Assembly: GCA_963842515.1 (NCBI GenBank)
Contig: CAWJGO010000002.1
Location: 1,302,001 to 1,366,000, forward strand
Direction of reading: 5' to 3'
Source of the DNA: CADEED01 sp963842515
Lineage (GTDB): Bacteria; Pseudomonadota; Gammaproteobacteria; Steroidobacterales; Steroidobacteraceae
DNA length: 64,000 nucleotides
Shown: positions 16,283 to 30,164 of the stretch, in pieces
Numbering within the stretch: the first letter of the stretch is position 1
Layout: each line of letters begins with the position of its first letter
Program-made: the position numbers and the translations under genes
The notes under the pieces: model-generated
The model's database searches: none
What the model saw: the letters and a program-made list of their open reading frames with translations, nothing else
What the model was told of the DNA's origin: nothing

Positions 16283-17305
16283 TTAGTTGTGTTTTGAGCT
16301 GAGCGCTGGGTCGTGCTTCGGGGCTGCGGGAACCGGCGTATCTACCAATCCCTGCACGACTCCCGACCAGGCCTGCGCGAGGTTGATGCGGTTGTAGCCA
16401 CCGCCGCCGGTGCCCAGCAGGCGGCCATGGCCTAGCTCTTCCGCCAGTTGCGCGAGGTCGCGCGAAGCGCGCGTGTGAGTTTCCGCCGTGAAACGCAGGT
16501 GGGTGATGGGGTCGCCCTCGACGCTGTCGGCACCTGCCTGCAGCAGGATGAATTCGGGCTCGAACTTGCGCAGGTGAGCGAGCACGCGTGGCCACACGGC
16601 ATCGAACACGGCGTTGTCCGCGCCGGGCGCCACGGGAATGTTGAGCTTGGTGCCGGCCGCGGCGCCACGGCCAGTCTCCTCCGCACCGCCGGTGCCGGGA
16701 TAGAGATGGCGGCCATCCTCATGAATGTCGGCAAAGATCAGGTCCGGATCGCTTTCGAAGCCGTAGTACATGCCATCGCCGTGGTGGGCATCGATATCCA
16801 CGTACGCAATGCGCTTCAAGCCGTGATTTCGCCGCAGCATTTCAACCGCGACACCGCAATCGTTGAATACGCAGAATCCGGCCGCGGAGCCACGCGCGGC
16901 GTGGTGAAGGCCGGCGATCGGAACAAAAGCGCGCCGCGCTTTGCCCGCCATGATCTGCTCGGCAGCCAGCAGCGTGGCGCCCACCACATCCGCGGCCGCT
17001 TCGTAGACGCCGCGCCATGCCGGCGTGTCGCCGGCGTCGAGAAACCCGTCACCGGTCAGCGAGGCTTTCGCGACCAGCTCGACGTACTGCGGCGTGTGAA
17101 AGGACAGCAATTCCTCGCGCGTGGCGGCGCGTGTTTCCATGATGCGCACGCGCTTGTCGAGTCCGCGCGCGGTGAATTCGGCAAAGAAAGCGGCGTGCCG
17201 GTCCGGGCCGAACGGGTGGCCGTCACCAAACCCATAACGCGCAAGGCGTTCGCCGGCTATCAAGAGCACGGACGGGGCCGGCACGGCGGACGGTGCGGTG
17301 GACAA
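16283..17305 (-). CDS. Histone deacetylase family protein (bacterial class II / acetoin-utilization type)
   Basis: 340 residues, cytosolic. This is a zinc-dependent deacetylase of the arginase/HDAC fold. The active-site pieces are all present: 'IAGLHHAARGSAAGFCVFND' (catalytic histidine pair and substrate loop), 'YVDIDAHHGDGMYYGFES' (Asp and His zinc ligands), 'LLQAGADSVEGDP' (second Asp) and 'LLGTGGGGYNRINLAQAW' (transition-state tyrosine). Bacterial homologues deacetylate small acetylated amines (for example acetylpolyamines) or proteins. The substrate here cannot be told from sequence. It is divergent from ettA, with 109 bp between the starts holding both promoters, and 79 bp upstream of glyA on the same strand. 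Confidence 0.92.
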   Translation of the reverse strand: MSTAPSAVPAPSVLLIAGERLARYGFGDGHPFGPDRHAAFFAEFTARGLDKRVRIMETRAATREELLSFHTPQYVELVAKASLTGDGFLDAGDTPAWRGVYEAAADVVGATLLAAEQIMAGKARRAFVPIAGLHHAARGSAAGFCVFNDCGVAVEMLRRNHGLKRIAYVDIDAHHGDGMYYGFESDPDLIFADIHEDGRHLYPGTGGAEETGRGAAAGTKLNIPVAPGADNAVFDAVWPRVLAHLRKFEPEFILLQAGADSVEGDPITHLRFTAETHTRASRDLAQLAEELGHGRLLGTGGGGYNRINLAQAWSGVVQGLVDTPVPAAPKHDPALSSKHN

Positions 17306-17414
17306 GTGCCCTTCTCCCCTTGAAGCGGCTCAAAACGCGGGCAAACGTAGCACAGGCACGCGGCCCGTGGATGTAGAATTCCGCGCCTTTCCCGTCCCAA
17401 ACTCTCCTGGAAAC

Positions 17415-19088
17415 ATGGCCCAATACATCTACACGATGAACCGGGTTGGCAAGGTTGTGCCACCCAAGCGCGTCATCCTGCGCGACATCAGTCTTTCATT
17501 CTTTCCCGGCGCCAAGATCGGCGTGCTCGGCCTGAACGGCTCGGGCAAATCCACGCTGCTCAAGATCATGGGCGGGATAGACACCAATTTCGAAGGCGAG
17601 GCACGCGCGCAAACCGGAATCAAGGTCGGCTACCTGCCGCAGGAACCGCAGCTCGATCCCGACAAGGACGTGCGCAGCGTCGTCATGGAAGGCCTCGGTG
17701 GTGCCTTCGCGCAAGTTGCCCGCTTCAACGAGATCAGTGACAAATTCGCGGAGCCGATGTCGGACGATGAAATGAACAAGCTGCTCGAAGAGCAGTCGAA
17801 ACTGCAGGACGCGATCGACGCCGTGGGTGGTTGGGAGCTCGAGCGCAAGCTGGAGATCGCCGCCGACGCGCTGCGCCTGCCGCCCTGGGACGCGATCATC
17901 AACAAACTCTCGGGCGGCGAGAAACGCCGCGTGGCGCTGTGCCGCCTGCTGCTGTCCGCGCCCGACATGTTGTTGCTGGACGAGCCCACCAACCATCTCG
18001 ACGCCGAATCGATTGCGTGGCTCGAGAAATATCTGGAGGCATATCCGTCCACGGTCATCGCCGTCACGCACGATCGCTACTTTCTCGACAACGTGGCTGA
18101 GTGGATCCTCGAATTGGACCGCGGTCACGGCATTCCCTACCAGGGCAACTATTCCACCTGGCTCGAGCAGAAGGGCGCGCGGCTCGCCGCCGAAGAGAGA
18201 ACCAACGAAAACCTGCGCAAACAGCTCGCGACGGAACTCGAGTGGGTGCGCACCAGCCCGAAAGGCCGCCGCGCCAAGAACAAGTCGCGCGTCGCGCGTT
18301 ACGAAGAGCTGGCCTCGCGCGAATTCCAGGAACGCAACGAGACCAACGAAATCTACATTCCGCCCGGGGATCGGCTCGGCGACCTGGTCATCGAGGCGAA
18401 GAGTCTCAGCAAGTCGTATGGCGATCGGCTGCTCATCGACAACTTGAACTTCCGCCTGCCCGCGGGCGGCATCGTCGGCATCATCGGGCCGAACGGCGCC
18501 GGCAAAACCACACTGTTCCGCATGATGTCCGGGCTCGAGCAGCCCGATTCCGGCGAGATCCGCTTGGGGCCCTCGGTCAAGCTCGCCTACGTGGATCAGT
18601 CACGGCAGTCGCTCAACGACAAGAACACTGTCTGGCAGGAGATCTCCGGCGGGCTCGACATAATCAAAGTCGGCAACTACGAGACGCCATCGCGAGGTTA
18701 TGTAGGACGATTCAACTTCAAGGGCACCGGCCAGCAACAGAACATCGGTGAGCTTTCGGGCGGCGAGCGCAACCGCGTGCATCTCGCCAAGGTGCTCAAG
18801 TCCGGCGGTAACGTCTTGATGTTAGACGAGCCCACCAACGATCTCGACGTCGAAACATTGCGCGCGCTCGAGGAGGCCCTGCTCGCCTATCCAGGCTGCG
18901 CAGTTGTCATATCGCATGACCGCTGGTTCCTGGATCGCATCGCCACCCACATCCTCGCGTTCGAAGGCAACTCCGAGGTGGTATGGTTCGAGGGCAACTT
19001 CCAGGATTACATGGAAGACTTGAAGCGGCGTAAGGGCGAAGAAGCCACGCAGCCCCACAGGATCAAATACAAGCCTCTGACTAGATAG
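17415..19088 (+). CDS. ettA: Energy-dependent translational throttle protein EttA (ABC-F ATPase)
   Basis: 557 residues, matching EttA length. This ABC-F protein has two ATPase domains and no membrane segments. It binds the ribosomal E site and gates the first elongation step according to the ATP/ADP ratio. First domain: Walker A 'GLNGSGKSTLLK', signature 'LSGGEKRRVALCRLL', Walker B 'LLLDEPTNHLD'. Second domain: 'GPNGAGKTTLFRMM', 'LSGGERNRVHLAKVL', 'LMLDEPTNDLD'. The inter-domain linker (P-site tRNA-interacting motif) is basic: 'SPKGRRAKNKSRVARYEEL'. The start at 17415 gives the canonical N-terminus 'MAQYIYTMNRVGKVVPPK'; an upstream in-frame start would add 39 unrelated residues. Confidence 0.97.
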   Translation: MAQYIYTMNRVGKVVPPKRVILRDISLSFFPGAKIGVLGLNGSGKSTLLKIMGGIDTNFEGEARAQTGIKVGYLPQEPQLDPDKDVRSVVMEGLGGAFAQVARFNEISDKFAEPMSDDEMNKLLEEQSKLQDAIDAVGGWELERKLEIAADALRLPPWDAIINKLSGGEKRRVALCRLLLSAPDMLLLDEPTNHLDAESIAWLEKYLEAYPSTVIAVTHDRYFLDNVAEWILELDRGHGIPYQGNYSTWLEQKGARLAAEERTNENLRKQLATELEWVRTSPKGRRAKNKSRVARYEELASREFQERNETNEIYIPPGDRLGDLVIEAKSLSKSYGDRLLIDNLNFRLPAGGIVGIIGPNGAGKTTLFRMMSGLEQPDSGEIRLGPSVKLAYVDQSRQSLNDKNTVWQEISGGLDIIKVGNYETPSRGYVGRFNFKGTGQQQNIGELSGGERNRVHLAKVLKSGGNVLMLDEPTNDLDVETLRALEEALLAYPGCAVVISHDRWFLDRIATHILAFEGNSEVVWFEGNFQDYMEDLKRRKGEEATQPHRIKYKPLTR

Positions 19089-19100
19089 GTTCCGGTGCTT

Positions 19101-19802
19101 ATGAACGTGTTCATCGACTCGACGGGATCGATGTACTTCGGAGACGAGCGCGAGACGGCACGCAACTGTCCGCACTGCCACGCGTTCTCGCGCATGAGTC
19201 CCACGGCGCAGCCGAGTTTCGATCAGCTGCTGTTGCAGAAGCCGCGCTCCGTCGGCGTGGTGTTGCGTTGCCATGCATGCACCGCGCCGGTCTTCCTGCG
19301 TTTCGCGACGCGCGCCTTCGCCAACAACCGGGTCGAGCTGTCACCGCAGGCTTTCGACGTCGAGCGGCCCATCGAGAAGTTCGCGTTCAACTACGTGCCC
19401 GAGGACGTGGAGACCTTCTTCCGCGAGGCGCTGTTCTGCTATTCGCACAACCAGGTGCAGGCGTTCGCTTCCATGTGCCGGCGCACCGCGGCCGTGGCGT
19501 TCGCCGACCTCGGTAATTCCACCAAGTTGCGGCTGTTCGATTCCTTGTCCGACGTGCGCGAAATGGCGGACATCGACGAAGATACGTTCGCGGTGGTGAT
19601 GCGCATCATTTTCGCGGGCCAGGCGGATCCCGTGCTCGACCTGCCCTTCATCACCTCCTACCAGGCCGCGGTGTTGCTCGAGGTCATGAAGGACTTCCTT
19701 TACCAGGCCTACGTTCGCAAGGGCCGCATGCAGCACGCCATGAAGGTGCGCCGGTTCTTCGTCGAGGAAAATGCGGCGCAGCGCGCCGGCCGCGACGACT
19801 AA
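19101..19802 (+). CDS. DUF4145-like protein with N-terminal zinc-ribbon-like cysteines
   Basis: 233 residues, soluble. Two CxxC pairs lie near the N-terminus ('RNCPHCHAF', C23/C26, and 'VLRCHACTAP', C57/C60), a probable zinc ribbon. A mainly helical region follows ('YVPEDVETFFREALFCYSHN', 'AVLLEVMKDFLYQAYVRKGR') that resembles DUF4145-type domains. The function is unknown. It lies 12 bp downstream of ettA in the same direction, so it is probably co-transcribed. GTG at 19095 is two codons upstream of the chosen ATG and cannot be excluded. Family assignment is tentative. Confidence 0.7.
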   Translation: MNVFIDSTGSMYFGDERETARNCPHCHAFSRMSPTAQPSFDQLLLQKPRSVGVVLRCHACTAPVFLRFATRAFANNRVELSPQAFDVERPIEKFAFNYVPEDVETFFREALFCYSHNQVQAFASMCRRTAAVAFADLGNSTKLRLFDSLSDVREMADIDEDTFAVVMRIIFAGQADPVLDLPFITSYQAAVLLEVMKDFLYQAYVRKGRMQHAMKVRRFFVEENAAQRAGRDD

Positions 19803-19808
19803 GTGAGT

Positions 19809-23726
<3,918 letters not shown>

Positions 23727-23880
23727 TGGAGGCCGCGGATTGTACCTAAGTGGCGGCCGGATGCGCTCTTTTTCCCCCCGGTAGTCCACCCAGGACCTTC
23801 GCGCGGACGGCCGGCTATTGACATCCCGGGTCCTGCGCGGCGGTGCCGTTGGCCGGCAACGCCGCGAAGTCCCGCGGGCC

Positions 23881-26491
23881 TCAGATCAGGAAGTCATCCG
23901 CATGCAGTTGTGAGACGTTGACGCCTAACAAGGTGATCTCCTCGTCGCCGAAATCGAGCACCAGACCTGCGCGGCTGGCGCGCACTGCGTCCATGACGTC
24001 GCCGAAATCGCCGACGCCGGCAACGCCCCGAAGGTCGATGCGATCCTCGCTGCCCGCACCGGCACGGAACCCGATGACTGTGTAGTCGTCGTCGCCGACG
24101 AACAGGTCGTCGCCGCCGTTACCGAACAGCAAATCGCGGCCGCTGCCGGCATTGAGCACATCGGCACCTGCACCGCCAACCAGCAGGTCGTTGCCAGCGC
24201 CGCCGAGCAAGGTCGTGGCGCCACGACCGGCGAACAATGCATCGGCACCCGCGCCGCCGTCGAGCACCAGGTTCGCGACCCCTGCCGAAGCCGATGAGGC
24301 GTCGATGAGATCGGCGCCTGCGCCGCCGCTCACCGTGATGGTGTCCGTGGCATCCGCGTTGGCGATGCGCGTTCGTTGCACGAGTCCATTGATCGAGACG
24401 TCATCGCCGCTCGTGGACACTGCAATCACATCGCTGCGCGAACCGCCATTCACCGTCACGGAATCGGCGGCGCCGTCCCCGGTGGTTGCGCCGGCCGCGC
24501 CCGCGAGATCGATGTGCAACTCGCGGATATCGGTGGCGCGCAGGTCGCCGATCTCGATCGTGTCGGCGCCGCCGGCCGTCAGCAGTTCGACGCGCTCGAC
24601 GCCGGTCTGATCCATGACGATGTTGCCGACGTCGCGCGTCAGGATGGCGTCGCTTCCGCCGGCATTCAGCGTGAAGCGCTCGTTGGCGTTCGAGCCGTTG
24701 AATTCATGCGTGTCGAAGCCCGCCTGACCGTCGATGACGTCGCTGCCTTCACCCGGATTCCACTGGAAGCGGTCATTGCCCGCGCCCATGGACACGCTGT
24801 CCGTGCCGCGCCCGCCATTGATGAAATCCACGCCGGCGCTACCGATCACGCGGTCGTCCCCGTCTTCGGCGAACAAGTTCAACGTGGCACGGCCGGCCGT
24901 GAGTCCGGATGCATCGATGGTGTCGTTGCCGGCACCCGCGTGCGCTTCGATGCGCTCGATGCCGTCGATGTCCATGACGATGTTGCCCACGTCGCGCCTG
25001 AAGCTCTCGCGCTGGCCGTTGGCTGAAATCGTGAACGTTTCGTTGGCGGCACTGCCGTTGAACAGCAATGTGTCGGTGCCCGCCTGGCCTTCGACCACGT
25101 CGCTGCCATCACCCGGATCCCACTGGAACAGATCGTCACCGGCGCCCATGAAGGCTACGTCCGTACCCTGCTGAGCCGTCGATGAAGTCGTTGCCGTCGC
25201 CGCCCAACAGCACGTCATTGCCGTTGCTGCCGAGCACGCGGTCGTTGCCCGCGCCGCCGTCGAGCACCAGCTGCGCCAGCGGCGCGATGTTGCCAGTGGC
25301 TTCGAAAGAGTCGTCGCCCGCATTGCCATGGATCGTCACGACGTCCGCGGCAAGTCCGGCCGCGCGTATGCCAACGCGGGCGCTGAGTCCTTCGACGATC
25401 ACATCGCTACCCGCGGCGCTGATGCGGAATGTCTCGCCGGCGGCATCGCCGTCGAACTTGAATTCGTCGCCAGCGGTGATGACGCCGCTGGCGATGACGA
25501 GATCCTCGGCGCCGGCATTGAGCACCTGCACATCCGCGCCGAGCCCCGACGCAACCAGCGTGGCGCCGCTGTTGCGAAAACCGAACTCCGTCCCGGTGTC
25601 GCGTCCCTGCAGCGTGACCGTGTCCGCCGCAGCGCTGGCCTCGGCGAGGTTGACCGCCACTTCGCGCACGTCGGTGGCGGTAAGATCGTTGACGACGAAA
25701 TTGTCGACACCGCCCAGCGTCAGCACATCGACTCGCTCGACATCATTGAGATCCATGGTGATGTTGGCCACGTTGCGCGTGAACAGCGCGCGGCCGCCAT
25801 TCGCGAAGATCGCGAAGTTCTCGCCGACATTCGCGCCGTTGAACAGCATGGTGTCGCGGCCGTCCTGGCCTTCGACCACGTCGCTGCCATCGCCCGGGTC
25901 CCACTGGAACAGGTCGTCACCGGCGCCCATGAAGGCTACGTCCGCACCCTGCTGGCCGTCGATGAAATCGTTGCCATCGCCGCCGAGCAGCACGTCGTTG
26001 CCATTGCTGCCGAGGATGCGGTCGTTACCCGCGCCGCCGTCCACCGTGAGCGCGATGCTGCCCGCAAGATTTCCCGTAGCTTCGACGGTATCGTCGCCAG
26101 CGCCGGCGTTGATGACTACACGCTCCATGTCCTGCAGCGTCATGGTGATGTTGCCGAGGTTGCGCGTGAGCTGCACGACGCCGTCGGTGAGCGGGCCGAG
26201 CAACATGGCCTCGTTGCCGGCGCTGCCGTTGAATTCCATGGTGTCGGTGTCCGCGCCACCGTCGATGACGTCGCTGCCGTCGCCGGGATTCCAGATGGCG
26301 CGGTCATTGCCTGAGCCTAACAACATAGTGTCGTTGCCACCGCCACCGTTGACGACATCGTTGCCGCCGCCAGCGATGATGACGTCGGCGTCGGCGCCCA
26401 CGGCGAGCGGCCCGGCGAGCGCCGTCACGGTGGGTGAAATGTTGCCGGGCAGAATGGTTTCGTCGGCGTTCGTGCCTAACAAGGTGCTCAT
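23881..26491 (-). pseudogene. RTX-like calcium-binding type I secretion substrate, split by a one-base insertion
   Basis: The intact reading would be 869 residues. The start at 26491 ('MSTLLGTNADETILP') has a GGAG Shine-Dalgarno 7 nt upstream. The first half ends frameshifted after 'GDGNDFIDG'; the other frame resumes at 'QQGTDVAFMGAGDDLFQWD' and runs to 23881. Comparison with the near-identical internal repeat at 25863-26040 shows one extra base at about 25174 (plus-strand CTGAGCC versus CTGGCC). Removing it leaves exactly 870 codons. The protein has repeated glycine/aspartate nonapeptide-like runs ('GGNDVVNGGGGNDTM', 'GAGNDRVLGSNGNDV') and modules starting 'GDGSDVVEGQ'. The C-terminus 'LLGVNVSQLHADDFLI' fits a type I secretion signal. 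It follows its exporter genes. It could be a true pseudogene, a phase-variable gene or a sequencing error. Confidence 0.85.
25083..26040. repeat. Near-identical internal direct repeat pair (25083-25261 and 25863-26040) in the RTX-like gene
   Basis: The two copies, 179 and 178 bp long and 780 bp apart, encode the same module: calcium-binding repeats followed by the 'AFMGAGDDLFQWDPGDGSDV' block. They differ at scattered, mostly third-codon positions and by a single extra A near 25174 in the first copy. This length difference is what breaks the reading frame. Such long similar blocks favour recombination or replication slippage and also complicate read assembly. Confidence 0.85.
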
Positions 26492-26516
26492 TGAAAACTC
26501 CATTTTATGGGACGGG

Positions 26517-27860
26517 TCAGCCTTCGCGCATGGCGCGATTCGTGAACGCCGTGATCGGCTCCACGAGGTATTCGAACAGGGTGCGATGCGTCGTCGTGAC
26601 GAACAGCTCCGCGGGCATGCCCGCCTTGAGCGTGAGCTGCGGGTGATGCTTGAGTGCGGCGGCATCGACTTCGATCGTGGCGGTGAACCACGACTCGCCG
26701 GTGTCGGCGTCTGTCATGCGATCGGGTGAGACGAACGTGACACGGCCCGGCAGCAGTGGCGTGGTGCGCGCATCGAACGCCGACAGCCGCACCTTGGCGC
26801 TGGCGTCCGCGTATACCTGGTCGATATCCTGCGGCCGGATGCGTGCCTCCACGACCAGCATCTCGTTGCTCGGCACGACATCGGCGATGGCAGCGCCCGC
26901 GGCCAGCACTTCGCCGGGAGCCGAGACGCGCAATCCCATGACCACGCCATCGACTGGCGAACGGATCGCCTGGCGCGCGACCTGGTCCTTTGAAGGGCGC
27001 AGGCGTTCTTCGATCTCGCGAAGCCGGGCCGACGAGGACTTGAGCTCTTCGTTCGCGGCCTGCTGGTAGCGATTGCGTGCGTCGGCCATGCGCGCCTGCA
27101 ACTCCCCGGCGCGCTGACGCGCCAGCGCCAACTCGCCGCGGGATTCGCCGAGCCTGCTGCGCGCCTCGGCCTCGGAGCGCCGCAGCGGCAGCAGTCGCGC
27201 GCGCGGCACGTGACCATCGGCGGCCAGCTTCTCGTTGAGCGCGAGCTCCTCGGCCGCCAGCCGCGCGGACTCCCGCACCGATTCGATCTGGCTCTCGAGC
27301 GCCGCGGATTGCGCGCGCGCCGCGCTCATCTGCATTTGCAGCGCCGCGAGCTGCTCATCGAAGGTCCGGCGGCGCGTCTGAAACTGGGCGCGTTCGCGCG
27401 ACAGGTGCCCCGCGGAGCCAGTCTCGGCGGCCGCAAGCTCGCTGGCGAGCGCGTTGTCGATGACGAAATCGCGCGCCAGCGTGGTCTCGGCGCTCACGCG
27501 CGCGTGACGAACGCGCTCGGCGCGGAATTGATCTTCGAGCAGCGACAGCTCGGCATCGCCGCGCACATCGTCGATGACCACCAGCACGTCACCGGCCCGC
27601 ACGCGTTGTCCGTTGCGCACCTTGATCTCGCGCACGATGCCGCCTTCGCGGTGTTGCACGGTCTTGCGCTCCAGCTCCACTTTGATGCGCGCCACGGCGA
27701 TGACCGCGCCCGAGATCGGGGCCAGAGAGGCCCACAGCATCAGCGCTGCGGCAACGATGCCGATTGGCACCAGGACCGCTCGCCGGTCCAGCCGCGGAGC
27801 AAGTTCGCCAGCAGGGCCATCGAGTAGCGCCAGGTAGCCGGATCCACAGGAAGGGTTCAT
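26517..27860 (-). CDS. HlyD/PrtE-family type I secretion periplasmic adaptor
   Basis: 447 residues. This membrane fusion protein links the inner-membrane ABC exporter to an outer-membrane TolC-type channel. It has one N-terminal transmembrane helix ('VLVPIGIVAAALMLWASLAP', about residues 30-49) and the split lipoyl half 'HREGGIVREIKVRNGQRVRAG'. Long coiled-coil hairpins follow (about 110-290), then the second lipoyl half 'AIRSPVDGVVMGLRVSAPGE' and a C-terminal beta domain ending 'VTTTHRTLFEYLVEPI'. The start overlaps the ABC gene stop by 4 bp. The substrate gene follows 25 bp downstream. No tolC homologue is in the window, so the outer-membrane partner must be encoded elsewhere. Confidence 0.92.
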   Translation of the reverse strand: MNPSCGSGYLALLDGPAGELAPRLDRRAVLVPIGIVAAALMLWASLAPISGAVIAVARIKVELERKTVQHREGGIVREIKVRNGQRVRAGDVLVVIDDVRGDAELSLLEDQFRAERVRHARVSAETTLARDFVIDNALASELAAAETGSAGHLSRERAQFQTRRRTFDEQLAALQMQMSAARAQSAALESQIESVRESARLAAEELALNEKLAADGHVPRARLLPLRRSEAEARSRLGESRGELALARQRAGELQARMADARNRYQQAANEELKSSSARLREIEERLRPSKDQVARQAIRSPVDGVVMGLRVSAPGEVLAAGAAIADVVPSNEMLVVEARIRPQDIDQVYADASAKVRLSAFDARTTPLLPGRVTFVSPDRMTDADTGESWFTATIEVDAAALKHHPQLTLKAGMPAELFVTTTHRTLFEYLVEPITAFTNRAMREG

Positions 27861-29575
27861 GCGGACACCTGCAGCGCGTCGGTGGAGGGAAACGCGACCA
27901 CTCTTGGTGAATCGCTCCTGGGCGATGCACGCGATTCGTTGATGCGCGCGAGCATGAGGCTCGACGGTCCGAAGCTTTCGATCTTGCCGTTACGCAGCAC
28001 CGCGATCCGGTCGAGCCGCGAGATGAGCCCACGACGGTGACTGACGATCACGACGGTGACGCCGCGCGCCTTGAGCTCGGTGAGCGTGACAGCCAATGCA
28101 GCGTCACCCTCGTCGTCGAGGTTGGCATTCGGCTCGTCGAGTACGAGCAGGCGCGGATTGCCATACAGCGCGCGCGCCAGCGCAATGCGCTGTCGCTGGC
28201 CGCCGGAAAGCAGTGAGCCGCTGTCGCCAATTTCGGTGTCGTAACCATCGGGCAGCGAGAGGATGAGATCGTGCGCCTGGGCCAGCCGTGCCGCATGGAT
28301 CACCGCCTCCGCGTCCGGTTTCTGCAACCGCGCGATGTTGGCGCTGATACTGCCGGCGAAGAGCTCCACGTCCTGCGGCAGATAGCCGATGGCACGACCG
28401 AGGGAATCACGATCTAGCTGCGCGATGTCGGCACCGTCGAGCCGCACCATTCCCGCCTGCGCGGTGCGGATGCCCAGCAGCAGGCGCAGCAACGTAGTCT
28501 TGCCCGAAGCGCTGGGCCCGATGATGCCGAGGCTCTCGCCCGGGAATACCGCCAGGCTGACGCCGCGCAGCAATGGCGCGCGCCGCGACGAGAAGGAATA
28601 GGAGAGCCGCTCGATTTCCAGCCTGCCCTTCGGGGCCGGCAACGCCAGCCGAGCCTTGCGCACCTGCAATGGCCGCACCGAGAGCCGGCGCCACGCCGCG
28701 CGGGCTTCGATCATCGCCTTCCAGCCACCAATCAGCAGCTCCACGGGTTGCAGCGCGCGCCCGAGCAGGATGGTCGCGGCGATCATGATGCCCGGCGAAG
28801 CTTCCCGTCCGATGACCAGCCAGGCACCAAATGCCAGCGCCAGGGCTTGCAGGAACTGACGCGCCATGCGGGCGATCGCCCCGAGGCGGGCGCTGGTGCC
28901 CGCCAGGCTTCCCTGCGCGAGATGCTGCTCATCACAACGTTCCTTCCAGTCGCCGATCGCGGCGCGGGTCATCCCCATCGCAATTACGCACTCGGCGTTG
29001 CGCATCAGCGCATCGGCCTGGCGCTGTGTCGCGCGCATGGCCCCGGTGGCGATCTCCGTGCGCCGCCGCGTCGCGTACTCGGTGAAGACACCCAGCCCGA
29101 CGAGCGCCAGCGCGCCCAGCGCCGCGATGCCGCCGAGCAGTGGATGCATGACTGTGATCAACAGTAGATAGATGGGAATCCAGGGGGCGTCGAACAACGC
29201 CACCACGCCAGGCCCTGCGAGCAACCGCCGCAGCTGCGCCACGTCGCGCAGCGAATCGTCATCGCCGCGCGAGCCCGAGGCGCGCTGTTCGAGTTCGGCG
29301 GCGAGCGCTTCTGGGGCAAGACAGCCTTCGACCCGGCGCCCAGCGGCGGCGAGCATGCGGCCGCGAGCGGCATCCATGTAGTAGCCCAGCACCAGCATGA
29401 TCAGCACCGGCACACCGAGCATGACCAGGGTTTCGATGCTGCCGCTGGCGAACACGCGGTCGAACACCTGCAGCATGTAGAGGGCCGGCGCCAGCAGGGC
29501 CAGGTTGAGGACCAGGCTCGCGACCGCGGCGAGCTTGATGAAGGGACGAATCTGTTGCGCCAGGAGCCAGTGCAT
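27857..29575 (-). CDS. PrtD-family type I secretion ABC transporter (permease-ATPase)
   Basis: 572 residues. The N-terminal membrane domain (about 1-300) has hydrophobic helices such as 'LAAVASLVLNLALLAPALYM' and 'LVMLGVPVLIMLVLGY' and lacks a C39 peptidase domain, as in the PrtD subgroup. The ATPase domain has Walker A 'GPSASGKTTLLRLL', signature 'LLSGGQRQRIALARALYG', Walker B 'LLVLDEPNANLDDEG' and H-loop 'VIVSHRR'. It powers one-step export of proteins with uncleaved C-terminal signals, here probably the RTX-like protein encoded two genes downstream. It is first in the operon ABC-HlyD-substrate, with 167 bp upstream that likely hold the promoter. Confidence 0.93.
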   Translation of the reverse strand: MHWLLAQQIRPFIKLAAVASLVLNLALLAPALYMLQVFDRVFASGSIETLVMLGVPVLIMLVLGYYMDAARGRMLAAAGRRVEGCLAPEALAAELEQRASGSRGDDDSLRDVAQLRRLLAGPGVVALFDAPWIPIYLLLITVMHPLLGGIAALGALALVGLGVFTEYATRRRTEIATGAMRATQRQADALMRNAECVIAMGMTRAAIGDWKERCDEQHLAQGSLAGTSARLGAIARMARQFLQALALAFGAWLVIGREASPGIMIAATILLGRALQPVELLIGGWKAMIEARAAWRRLSVRPLQVRKARLALPAPKGRLEIERLSYSFSSRRAPLLRGVSLAVFPGESLGIIGPSASGKTTLLRLLLGIRTAQAGMVRLDGADIAQLDRDSLGRAIGYLPQDVELFAGSISANIARLQKPDAEAVIHAARLAQAHDLILSLPDGYDTEIGDSGSLLSGGQRQRIALARALYGNPRLLVLDEPNANLDDEGDAALAVTLTELKARGVTVVIVSHRRGLISRLDRIAVLRNGKIESFGPSSLMLARINESRASPRSDSPRVVAFPSTDALQVSA

Positions 29576-29742
29576 CGCAAGTCCTCGTTATGTTTCGTCG
29601 AATGAGTCGCGACGAAATGACTTGCGGTTCCGCGCCACTCGCGCGAGCGGCGGAGATTTATTTTTCAGCGGGGAGGAACCGGGGCGATCCGGCGCGAGAC
29701 TGCTGCCGGCTAACTAATGGGACAGGGTCCCGGGAGCCAGGG

Positions 29743-30087
29743 CTATTTCTTGGACGGCTCGCTGCCCGAGGGCTGGTACAACCCGACAGGAAATTGCGAC
29801 ACGTTGGCGTTTCCCTCGAGCGCGCTTATCTTGGCCTGACCTTGTTTCTTCACTTCATCGATACGCAGGATGGAATGCATGGGCAACATGGTGCACTTGA
29901 CACCGGTGAACTCGGACTTGATCCGTTCCTCGCCCGGGTCCAGAACCACGGTGGAACGTTCGCCGAAAACCAGCTCTTCGACCTCGATGAAGCCGAACAA
30001 GCGACCCTGGCCCACTTTTCGGGCGTATACCTCGTAAACCTTGCCTTGGTTCACGAACATAATCTTGAAAATGTGACTGGATGCCAT
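29743..30087 (-). CDS. DUF1820 family protein
   Basis: 114 residues, soluble, no signal peptide. The N-terminus 'SHIFKIMFVNQGKVYEVYAR' and 'GFIEVEELVFGER' are typical of DUF1820, a small conserved gammaproteobacterial family of unknown function. The C-terminal 20 residues are variable and Ser/Lys-rich. It is divergent from the FHA-domain gene with a 77-bp intergenic region, and 167 bp upstream of the type I secretion operon on the same strand. The presence of this family supports the gammaproteobacterial assignment of the window. Confidence 0.85.
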   Translation of the reverse strand: MASSHIFKIMFVNQGKVYEVYARKVGQGRLFGFIEVEELVFGERSTVVLDPGEERIKSEFTGVKCTMLPMHSILRIDEVKKQGQAKISALEGNANVSQFPVGLYQPSGSEPSKK

Positions 30088-30164
30088 CTAGGGGATTAGG
30101 GGGGCGTTAACCTGCCTCTTCATACACGCATGGGCAGCGGGAAGCTAGGCCCAGAGGGTAGTTC

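Noticed and set aside
24100..26400. Repetitive DNA that could suggest a CRISPR array or satellite
   Set aside because: The repeats are in frame, degenerate and encode glycine/aspartate calcium-binding motifs; there are no constant-length spacers.
25182..26729. Plus-strand open frame of about 515 codons opposite the RTX-like gene
   Set aside because: It is Ser/Pro/Thr-rich low complexity, explained as the mirror of glycine/aspartate repeats; the minus strand has the Shine-Dalgarno, operon context and secretion signal.
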